Positions 33,701 through 40,227 of a stretch of DNA of 64,000 nt are shown here, in pieces. The position numbers and the translations under genes were made by a program. The notes beneath the pieces were generated by a model that made no database searches, was not told the origin of the DNA, and worked only from the letters and a program-made list of their open reading frames with translations. Location: positions 1 through 64,000 of the forward strand of contig JAIESC010000068.1 of NCBI GenBank assembly GCA_019746355.1, in the 5' to 3' direction. The DNA is from Xanthobacteraceae bacterium. GTDB taxonomy: Bacteria > Pseudomonadota > Alphaproteobacteria > Rhizobiales > Xanthobacteraceae. Every line of letters starts with the position of its first letter. The first letter of the stretch is position 1.

Positions 33701-34488
33701 GCCGGCACCTGTTCTTGCGAGCCGATGCCGAGCCGGTCCATCAGCCGGTTGACGTAGCCGCTGATCTTGGCGTCATGCCGCCTCGTCAGCGGATCGTCAC
33801 GGCCCGGAATGTCGATGGCGATCTCGTCGATGATTTTGCCGGGACGGCGGCTCATCACCAGCACGCGGTCGGACAGCGTGACCGCTTCGAGCAGATCGTG
33901 GGTGATGAGGAGCGCGGTTTTGCCGGCGCGTTTCAAGGTCTGCGCCAGCTCCTGCTGCAGCGTGATGCGGGTCTGCGCGTCGACCGCGGAGAACGGCTCG
34001 TCGAGCAGCAGCACCGTCGGATCGACCGCGAGCGTTCGCGCCAGCGCCACGCGCTGCCGCATGCCGCCGGAAAGCTGGTGCGGATAGTGGCCGGAGAACT
34101 CCGCAAGCTTGAGATTTTCGAGCAGCGCCTGGGCGCGGCGCTTGCGCTCGGCCGCAGGCACGCCCTGGATTTCCACGCCGAACATCACGTTCTCGGCAAC
34201 GGTGCGCCACGGCAACAACAGATCCTTCTGTAGCATGAATGCCACGTGCGCGTTCGGGCCCTCGACGCGCTCGCCGTCGACATAGGCCTCGCCTTCGCTG
34301 GGCGCGGCGAGCCCGGAGCCGATGTTGAGCAAGGTTGATTTGCCGCAGCCGGACGGCCCGATCAGCGACACCACCTCGCGGTCGCGCACCGCAATGCTGA
34401 CGTCCTGCACGGCGGTGAGGCTGCCGCCGCCATCCTGCGGGAAGCGCATCGTGACGTTGCGGTATTCGAGGCGGATCGGCTCAGGCAT
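33697..34488 (-). CDS. ABC transporter ATP-binding protein (nitrate/sulfonate/taurine type)
   Basis: A 263-residue ATPase with Walker A GPSGCGKSTLL (residues ~43-53), Q-loop LQKDLLLPWRTV, signature LSGGMRQRVALAR, Walker B TVLLLDEPFSAVDAQTR, and the H-loop His in LLITHDLLEAV. The pattern matches SsuB/TauB/NrtD. It energises the permease encoded just downstream. A divergent intergenic region of about 160 bases separates it from the binding-protein gene, so both halves of the transporter are probably controlled from there. Confidence 0.94.
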   Translation of the reverse strand: MPEPIRLEYRNVTMRFPQDGGGSLTAVQDVSIAVRDREVVSLIGPSGCGKSTLLNIGSGLAAPSEGEAYVDGERVEGPNAHVAFMLQKDLLLPWRTVAENVMFGVEIQGVPAAERKRRAQALLENLKLAEFSGHYPHQLSGGMRQRVALARTLAVDPTVLLLDEPFSAVDAQTRITLQQELAQTLKRAGKTALLITHDLLEAVTLSDRVLVMSRRPGKIIDEIAIDIPGRDDPLTRRHDAKISGYVNRLMDRLGIGSQEQVPA

Positions 34489-34652
34489 CGAATACTTTCA
34501 ACTGCAAATATCTCACGGCGCGTCTCGTCCGCTGGCCCGCCCTGTGGCTTGCTTCATGCATGTTCCGGACCACCGATGTCGAGTATAGTGGCAACCAAAG
34601 ACGGTGCCGAGTGTCCAGCGGCACAGCGACGATTTGTCGAGGGGAGAGCACG

Positions 34653-35648
34653 ATGCGCCAGACCCGATTTTCCCGCCGAGAGCTTGTGACCGCGGGTGCC
34701 GCGCTCGGCGCGGGCGTTCTCGCGTCGCCCTATGTGCGCGCGCAGTCGCTTGAGAAGATCACTTACCTGTTTCCCGCGCCGCCGGTGCTGCCGGCGTTCG
34801 GACCCATTCGCCTCGCGCAAGGCAAGGGCTACTTCAAGGAAGCGGGCTTCGAGGTGGAGTTCGCCGTCGGCCGCGGCGGCGTCGACGTGGCAAAGCAGGT
34901 CGGTGCCGGCAACGCGCCACTCGGCGGCATCGTCGCCGACGGCCCGATCATGGTGCGCGGCAACGGCGTGCCGGTGAAGATCGTCTGCGTGTTCGGCGGC
35001 CGCGGCTTCATGCAGCTCGTGGTGCGCGAGGACAGCGGCATCGAGAAGCCGGCCGATCTTAAAGGTAAGACCATCACCACCATGTCTTATCAGGACACGA
35101 CCTTCTATGCGCTGCTCGGTCTGATGGCATCAGCGGGGCTGACGCAGAACGACGTCAACGTGCAGCAGGTGGGGCCGACCGGCGTCTGGCAGTTCGTCGC
35201 CGAAGGAAAGTCCGCCGGCATGGCCGGCGTTCCGGACTGGATCCCGCCGATCACTGCTGCGGGTGTGAAGGTGAAGGTCATCCCGACCGAGCAGTACTTC
35301 CCGCACATGGCGCAGGGCATCGCCGTGTCCGATGACATGATCAAGCAGAAGCCGGAGATGATCCGCAAATTCGTCCGCGCGGCGCTGCGCGGCATGAAGG
35401 ACATGATGGACAATCCGGACAAGGCCGCCGACGAGTTCGTGAGCTTCGTGCCGGACTGGAAGGGCAAGGAGGCGGGCGTTCGGTTCGCCTTCAATATGTA
35501 TGCGAAGGACGTCTATCCCGGGCAGCCGACGCTCGGCGAGGTCAACGCCGAGCGGCTCGCCAGGCTCCAGGACTTCTACCTGGAGAAGGGCTTCATCCAG
35601 AAGAAGACGCCGGTCGCCGAGCTCTACACCAACGAATTCCTGAAATAG
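34653..35648 (+). CDS. ABC transporter substrate-binding protein (NMT1/SsuA-like) with Tat-type signal
   Basis: A 331-residue periplasmic binding protein. The N-terminus has SRRELVTAGAALGAG, a twin-arginine signal pattern, cleaved near VRAQS. NMT1/SsuA features follow: PIRLAQGKGYFKEAGFEVEF, GNAPLGGIVADGPIMVRGNGVPVK, DLKGKTITTMSYQDTTFY, FVAEGKSAGMAGVPDWIPP. It probably captures an organic anion, pyrimidine or sulfonate-like compound; the exact ligand is unknown. Use of Tat suggests that it folds before export. ATG at 34653 has GGGGAGAG nine bases upstream. Divergent from its ATPase and permease. Confidence 0.9.
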   Translation: MRQTRFSRRELVTAGAALGAGVLASPYVRAQSLEKITYLFPAPPVLPAFGPIRLAQGKGYFKEAGFEVEFAVGRGGVDVAKQVGAGNAPLGGIVADGPIMVRGNGVPVKIVCVFGGRGFMQLVVREDSGIEKPADLKGKTITTMSYQDTTFYALLGLMASAGLTQNDVNVQQVGPTGVWQFVAEGKSAGMAGVPDWIPPITAAGVKVKVIPTEQYFPHMAQGIAVSDDMIKQKPEMIRKFVRAALRGMKDMMDNPDKAADEFVSFVPDWKGKEAGVRFAFNMYAKDVYPGQPTLGEVNAERLARLQDFYLEKGFIQKKTPVAELYTNEFLK

Positions 35649-35694
35649 GGGCCTGCGAAAGCCTATACCGGCCCTGCAAAAACACGGTTGATGA

Positions 35695-35740
35695 CCGGTG
35701 AAAGGCGCGGCTCCGCGACCGGGGCGGCGCCTTTCACCGG
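35695..35740. terminator. Stem-loop after the binding-protein gene
   Basis: CCGGTGAAAGGCGC (35695-35708) pairs perfectly with GCGCCTTTCACCGG (35727-35740) across an 18-base loop. It lies 47 bases past the stop. No T-run follows, so it may be a stabilising hairpin rather than a true terminator. The remainder of the 287-base gap up to the cold-shock gene shows nothing else I can name. Confidence 0.45.
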
Positions 35741-35935
35741 ACGTAACCATGCCGCGCCGCCGGCCTTGCGGAATCGGCCTCTAAACCCTATATCCCCGCG
35801 GATCGAGCTTCGGCCGAACGACTTGGCCTTGCCGCGTCCTGCGCGCGCCTGACTGACGACATTCTCCAAAACTCGGTTCAACCCGGCTGCGTTCGCGCGC
35901 GGCTTCTGAAACTCGCATCTCAAGAAAGGGCTCCC

Positions 35936-36145
35936 ATGGCTACGGGAACCGTGAAGTGGTTTAACGGAACGAAGGGCTACGGATTCATCGCGCCGGACGA
36001 CGGCGGCAAGGATGTGTTCGTGCATATCAGCGCGGTCGAACGCGCCGGCATGCGCAGCCTGAACGAAGGCCAGAAGGTCTCGTTCGAGGTCGTGGCCGAC
36101 CGGCGTTCCGGCAAGTCTGCCGCGGACAACCTCCAGGCGGTCTGA
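35936..36145 (+). CDS. Cold-shock protein (CspA family)
   Basis: A 69-residue single cold-shock domain: [19 protein letters not shown] carries RNP1 (KGYGFI), and [13 protein letters not shown] carries RNP2 (VFVHI). The length and fold match CspA-type RNA chaperones that melt mRNA structure. AAAGGG upstream of ATG at 35936 is a fair RBS. A strong intrinsic terminator follows at 36200. The long gene-free stretch upstream leaves room for the structured 5' leader usual for csp genes, but I could not identify a cold-box. Confidence 0.95.
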   Translation: MATGTVKWFNGTKGYGFIAPDDGGKDVFVHISAVERAGMRSLNEGQKVSFEVVADRRSGKSAADNLQAV

Positions 36146-36199
36146 CCGCTTCATATCGACGGCGCCCTGGGCGCGCCAACCGCGCCAGGGATTTGATTT

Positions 36200-36237
36200 G
36201 AGGCCCCGCGTCCGGGACCGGATGCGGGGCCTCTTGT
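36200..36237 (+). terminator. Rho-independent-type terminator after the cold-shock gene
   Basis: A ten-base-pair GC stem (GAGGCCCCGC / GCGGGGCCTC) with a 14-base loop is followed by TTGTT. It lies 55 bases past the stop codon. The U-tract is short but the stem is strong. Confidence 0.75.
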
Positions 36238-36256
36238 TCGGCAGGAGAACGGGACG

Positions 36257-36547
36257 ATGATGACCAAGACGGCAAAGACCGTTGGGGAAGAACAGCCCGA
36301 AAAGATTTCGATCAAGGCGCAGAAGGAGCGCGACGCCGAGGACGCGATGCGCGCCTATCGGCAGGAGCAGGCGGCTGTCCTGCAGCGGACCGCAGAGCTT
36401 CGCGCGCTGCGGCTTGCGCGCGACGCCAAGCTTGCCGCCGCGGCCGCGCGAACCCCGCTCGAGCCGACCGATGGCGCGAAGGCAGAGCCGGCCAAGAAGG
36501 CGAAGCCGAAGAAGGCCGCGGCCGTTCGTATCGCGCGCGGTCGCTAG
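36257..36547 (+). CDS. Small charged protein, hypothetical
   Basis: A 96-residue, Lys/Ala/Glu-rich protein: an acidic-basic helix (KISIKAQKERDAEDAMRAYR, then QEQAAVLQRTAELRALRLAR), then an Ala/Pro/Lys tail (KKAKPKKAAAVRIARGR) that could bind nucleic acid. It has no signal or membrane segment. AGGAG nine bases before ATG at 36257 makes translation likely; ATG at 36260 is also possible. The stop TAG at 36545-36547 directly abuts the stop of the convergent hydroxylase gene at 36548. I do not recognise a family with a known function. Confidence 0.72.
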   Translation: MMTKTAKTVGEEQPEKISIKAQKERDAEDAMRAYRQEQAAVLQRTAELRALRLARDAKLAAAAARTPLEPTDGAKAEPAKKAKPKKAAAVRIARGR

Positions 36548-37681
36548 CTAGCGCTGAAACGGATACAGGAGCTGCTTCCAGTAGCCCTTGGGCACCGGGT
36601 GGCCCTGCACGCCGTAGCCGCTCGGCCATTGGCGGTCCGGCAGGTGATAAGTGCCGAACAGCTTGTCGAGGAACGGGAAGTGGATGGCGAAATTTACGTC
36701 CACCGCATCGTCCTCAACGCCGTGATGCCAGTGGTGGAAGCGTGGCGCGGCCAGTACCTTTTCCATGAAGCCGAAGCTCGTACCGATATTGGCGTGTAAG
36801 AACGTCGAGTAGACGTAGACCAGCAGCACATAGGCCTGGATCGCCGATTCATCGAAGCCGATCACCAGCGCCGGCGTCGCCGTCGCAGCCCGCAGGATGA
36901 TGATCTCCAGGACGTGCATCCGCGCGCCGGCGATCCAGTCCATGGTCCGGGCCGAATGATGCACGGCATGGAAGCGCCATAGCGCCGGCACCCGGTGGAA
37001 CGCGCGGTGCAGCCAGTACTGCACGAAATCCGTCAGCAGCATGATGGCGATGAACTGCACCACCCAGGGCAGGCTCCGGGCCAAGCCGCGCATCGCGCTG
37101 ACGTCGGCGCTGTTGGTGACGAAGTTCGATGGCGCGAGCGTGAGATAGGTCAGGATCTGCACCATCAGCGAGGAGACGAGGTAATAAAACAGATCCTCGC
37201 GCCAATCCTCGCGCAGCACCACCTGATCCTTGTGCTTCGGCAGGATGCGCTCGATCGGGATGAACAGTGCGCCGGTGAACAGCACGTTGATGATGAAGAA
37301 GTCGAGGCCGACGAACAGCCCGCCGAGCTGGTAATCGCGGTGCGAGGGCAGGCTGCCGATCATGGTGGCGAGCAGCGTGACGGCCATCGCGGCCGAGCCC
37401 AGCGTCTTGTCCTTGCGCAGCATCATGCTCAGGCAGGCGAGGGAAAAGCCCGCGAACAGCACGAAATAGAGGGCCGGCTTGAAGAACCCGCTGGCGTGGA
37501 CCGCCGCAAGCTCCGGCATCTGGGTCAGCGACGGGTTGCGGAGGACGATCACCATGAGGAGGCCGGTGATGCCGGCGAGAATGCCGAACGAGCCGGAAAG
37601 CCAGCCCGACCCGAACGGCCGGTCCTGGCGCGGCGTCTCGAGCTCCGACCGCAGCTTGGTCAGGAATTTGGTGGTGTACAT
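36548..37681 (-). CDS. Sterol desaturase/fatty acid hydroxylase family protein
   Basis: A 377-residue membrane protein with about six hydrophobic segments and the eight-His di-iron signature of the family: HRAFH (H-x3-H), HAVHH, and HHWHH. These lie after VQFIAIMLLTDFVQYW, near WRFHAVHHSARTMDW and in APRFHHWHHGVEDD. Such enzymes hydroxylate or desaturate lipids, hopanoids, carotenoids or sterol-like compounds in the membrane, using O2. The substrate here is unknown. The start at 37679-37681 (MYTTKFLTKLRSE) gives a normal-length protein. A longer upstream frame lacks a start signal. Confidence 0.9.
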   Translation of the reverse strand: MYTTKFLTKLRSELETPRQDRPFGSGWLSGSFGILAGITGLLMVIVLRNPSLTQMPELAAVHASGFFKPALYFVLFAGFSLACLSMMLRKDKTLGSAAMAVTLLATMIGSLPSHRDYQLGGLFVGLDFFIINVLFTGALFIPIERILPKHKDQVVLREDWREDLFYYLVSSLMVQILTYLTLAPSNFVTNSADVSAMRGLARSLPWVVQFIAIMLLTDFVQYWLHRAFHRVPALWRFHAVHHSARTMDWIAGARMHVLEIIILRAATATPALVIGFDESAIQAYVLLVYVYSTFLHANIGTSFGFMEKVLAAPRFHHWHHGVEDDAVDVNFAIHFPFLDKLFGTYHLPDRQWPSGYGVQGHPVPKGYWKQLLYPFQR

Positions 37682-37946
37682 GGGTGGTGCCCCGAATGGC
37701 CGTCCCGGCGAATCGCGCCCGCGACAGCCGTAGCCCCTAATGCCTTGGTCGCGCTGGGGCGACAATGGTTCGGACGAAATCTGCGATCCAAGCAGGAATT
37801 ATCAGCCGCCGCCCAATGCAGGGTTAGACCGGTCGCGCAATGTCAGACCGATCGGCCAATCCACGAAAATTGCCATGGCTGGAACCAATGGGAACCTGCC
37901 GACTTGTTGACGCGAAGGTTTCAAGATTTCGACGGGAGCGAGGCCC

Positions 37947-38297
37947 ATGGCGAAGAAAGGTATTGTCAGCAAGGCAGGCGGCGCGATCGGCGATGCGGCC
38001 AGCGGCGCGACATCGGCGGCAACCGACTTGGCGGCGGGCGTTGCGCTGACCGCGACCGGTGCCGCTCGGCGGGCGGTTCGCGGCGCCCGGCGGATCCTGC
38101 CAAAGGCGTCAAAGTCGCGCCGCCGGAAGGCGAGGCGCAAGGTCACCGCCGGCCGCGGCAAGCAGGCCGCACGCAAGGTCGCAAGGCGCCGGGCCGGGAA
38201 GGCGAGAAAGGTCGCCCGCACCGCTGCGCGCAAGGCGGCTCACGTGATGAAGGGAAGACCGCCGCAGCGGAAGGCCGGACGGCGCAAGAAGCGCTAG
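37947..38297 (+). CDS. Lys/Arg/Ala-rich histone H1-like small protein
   Basis: A 116-residue protein. The first ~45 residues are Ala/Gly-rich with weakly hydrophobic helices (GAIGDAASGATSAATDLAAG). The rest is strongly basic (RRAVRGARRILPKASKSRRRK, KAARKVARRRAGKARKVAR pattern), much like the tails of bacterial histone H1-like proteins. Its composition points to binding DNA or RNA, or perhaps shielding nucleic acids under stress. The weakly hydrophobic front could instead contact the membrane. GGGAGCGAGG upstream of ATG at 37947 is an adequate RBS. It stands alone, with 265 gene-free bases before it, and no partner is evident. Confidence 0.75.
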   Translation: MAKKGIVSKAGGAIGDAASGATSAATDLAAGVALTATGAARRAVRGARRILPKASKSRRRKARRKVTAGRGKQAARKVARRRAGKARKVARTAARKAAHVMKGRPPQRKAGRRKKR

Positions 38298-38327
38298 CGG
38301 CCGATCGGCTTCGCGCCGCGGCGCCCT

Positions 38328-38552
38328 TCACCACTGGTTACGCGTGCTGCACGGGTTCTGGACTGAGCATTGCTGATGCTCAAATCCGGTGGTTTGTGGG
38401 ACGTACCGGCGCTGGGCGGGCGGGCCGGTCTTCTTGGCTTTTGCCTTGGCGGCCAGCGCAGGGCTGCTGAGGGCGGGGAGCAGCACGCTCGTCGCCGCGA
38501 GCCCGCCGCCGGCCACGGCCGATGCGACGATCAATGCCAGAAATGCGCGCAT
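38328..38552 (-). CDS. Small secreted protein of unknown function
   Basis: A 74-residue protein with a clear signal peptide (MRAFLALIVASAVAGGGLAA to about ALAAK). The short mature part is basic (KAKAKKTGPPAQRRYVPQ), then TTGFEHQQCSVQNPCSTRNQW with two Cys seven residues apart, which could form a disulfide in the periplasm. GGAG six bases before ATG at 38550-38552 supports expression. I recognise no domain. It ends 30 bases from the convergent H1-like gene and starts 33 bases after the VOC gene stop on the same strand, so the VOC gene may share its transcript. Confidence 0.68.
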   Translation of the reverse strand: MRAFLALIVASAVAGGGLAATSVLLPALSSPALAAKAKAKKTGPPAQRRYVPQTTGFEHQQCSVQNPCSTRNQW

Positions 38553-38585
38553 CGCAATCTCCGCCGCTGCGCGGGTAAAGCACGG

Positions 38586-39005
38586 CTACTTCTTCGAATA
38601 GCCGTCCGTGCCTTGCCAGCCGTGCTTCGAGATGTCGAAGATCACGCCGTCGGGGTCCTTGAACTTGCGTTCGAAGTTGCCGTGGCGCTCGTCGCCGAGG
38701 TCGAAGAAGAACTTGCCGCCGGCCGCTTCGATCTTCTTCTGCGTCTCGGCGAGGTCGTCGACCTGGATGCCGAAGTGGTGCGCGCCGACGAACATCTGGC
38801 CTTCCTTGAGGTCGGAGGCTGCCTCGCCACCCTTACCCTTGAAGTTGAGCAGCGCCATGTTGATGACGCCGTCGCTCATGTAGATCGCCGAGCCGATGTC
38901 GAGATCCTCGCGGCCGATCTTCTTGAACTCGAACACCTTCGCGTAGAACTCGGCGGCCTTGTCGAGGTCCTTCACGCAGACGGCGATATGGCGCAGGCGG
39001 GCCAT
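38586..39005 (-). CDS. VOC superfamily (glyoxalase/dioxygenase-fold) protein
   Basis: A 139-residue single VOC unit of two beta-alpha-beta-beta-beta modules: MARLRHIAVCVKDLDKAAEFYAKVF-type opening with a metal His, then FVGAHHFGIQVDDLAETQKKIEAAGG, and KFKDPDGVIFDIS near the end. Metal ligands would be the N-terminal His, an H/E in the second module (HHFG) and the late Asp/Glu. The family includes glyoxalase I, extradiol dioxygenases, epimerases and resistance proteins. This one cannot be assigned a reaction. A near-perfect AGGAGGA RBS precedes ATG at 39003-39005. It is divergent from an FAD monooxygenase. Confidence 0.88.
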   Translation of the reverse strand: MARLRHIAVCVKDLDKAAEFYAKVFEFKKIGREDLDIGSAIYMSDGVINMALLNFKGKGGEAASDLKEGQMFVGAHHFGIQVDDLAETQKKIEAAGGKFFFDLGDERHGNFERKFKDPDGVIFDISKHGWQGTDGYSKK

Positions 39006-39098
39006 GGTGTCCTCCTGAAATGGATTTGCGGGCATTATAACGTGCCATGCGCGGCAGGGGCTACCCTTGATCGCGCAAAGCCGTAACATGCGTCGAAC

Positions 39099-40217
39099 AT
39101 GACGAAACGGCATGCAGAGATCGTCGGCGCAGGATTTGCCGGGCTCACCGCGGCCTGTGCGCTGGCCCGGCGCGGCTGGAGCGTGCGGGTGCACGAGCGC
39201 GCCGATCGCCTGCGAACCACCGGCGCGGGGATCTACATCTACGAAAACGGCCTGCGGGTGCTGGAAGCGGTCGGAGCCTATGAGGCGGCGGTGAGAGGCG
39301 CGCCGTTCGCCCACACCCGCGAGGTGCGCGACGACCAGAACCGCACCATCTCGACGCACAAGTGGCAAGGCAGCCGCGTATTCTCGATCGTTCGCCAGAC
39401 GGTGATCAATGCGCTGGCCGAGTCGGCGAGACATTCCGGCGCGGAGATCGTCACCGACTCGGCGGCGGTGGCGGCGAGCAGCGCGGGCGAGATCACGCTG
39501 TCCGACGGCAAGCGATTGAAGGCTGATCTGGTGATCGCCGCCGACGGTACGAACTCCAGGTTACGCGACAGCCTGCGGCTGCTGGAGCGGCGCAAGCCGC
39601 TGGTCGACGGCTGCACGCGGCTGCTCATTCCCAAGACCGACGATGAACGGGAGCAGGAGGGCGCGACCACGATTGAATACTGGTCCGGCAGCCGCCGCGT
39701 GCTCTACACGCCGTGCAGCCCGGCCGAGGTCTATATCGCGCTGACCATGCTCGACGCCGACGACATGGCGAAGGCCGTGCCGGTCGACAAGGCGGCGTGG
39801 AAGCGCTGGTTTCCGCACCTTGCGACACTGATCGACCGCCTCGGCGACGAGGGACGCTACGACCGCTTCGAATACATCCGGCTCAAGCGCTGGTCGGCGG
39901 GCAAGGTCGCGGTGATCGGCGACGCGGCGCACGCGCTGCCGCCGAACATCGGGCAGGGCGGCGGCTGCGCGATGATGAATGCACTCGCATTGGCGGTCTA
40001 TCTGGACCAGGAGAAGGACGTGCCGGGCGCGCTGGAGATGTGGGAGCGGCTGGAGCGTCCGCTCACCGAGCACACCCAGCGCATTTCCCTGATGCTCGGC
40101 TGGCCGACCACCTGGCCGCCGTCGATCCGCGCCAAGGCTTTGGCGCTCGCCGGCAGGTCGAAATGGCTGATGCGTCAGCGCACCAAGACGGCGCTGCACA
40201 AGCCGACGGGGACGTAG
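39099..40217 (+). CDS. FAD-dependent aromatic hydroxylase-like monooxygenase
   Basis: A 372-residue class A flavin monooxygenase: GAGFAG at 11-16 for FAD, LVIAADGTNSRLR (the DG motif that binds both FAD and NADPH), and VAVIGDAAHALPPNIGQGG (GD motif). The C-terminal ~100 residues are helical. Its relatives include salicylate 1-hydroxylase, 6-hydroxynicotinate 3-monooxygenase and UbiH-like proteins. The substrate here is unknown. It starts at ATG 39099, 93 bases from the divergent VOC gene, and ends 10 bases from the convergent signalling gene. No other catabolic gene is directly linked. Confidence 0.88.
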   Translation: MTKRHAEIVGAGFAGLTAACALARRGWSVRVHERADRLRTTGAGIYIYENGLRVLEAVGAYEAAVRGAPFAHTREVRDDQNRTISTHKWQGSRVFSIVRQTVINALAESARHSGAEIVTDSAAVAASSAGEITLSDGKRLKADLVIAADGTNSRLRDSLRLLERRKPLVDGCTRLLIPKTDDEREQEGATTIEYWSGSRRVLYTPCSPAEVYIALTMLDADDMAKAVPVDKAAWKRWFPHLATLIDRLGDEGRYDRFEYIRLKRWSAGKVAVIGDAAHALPPNIGQGGGCAMMNALALAVYLDQEKDVPGALEMWERLERPLTEHTQRISLMLGWPTTWPPSIRAKALALAGRSKWLMRQRTKTALHKPTGT

Positions 40218-40227
40218 CGGGCCGTCC

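Noticed and set aside
37879..37915. GGAACCAATGGGAACC...TTGTTG before the H1-like gene, resembling an EcfG general-stress promoter.
   Set aside because: The spacing between either GGAAC and the GTT element is a few bases longer than the usual 16-17, and the -10 lacks CGTT, so it is not listed as a feature.
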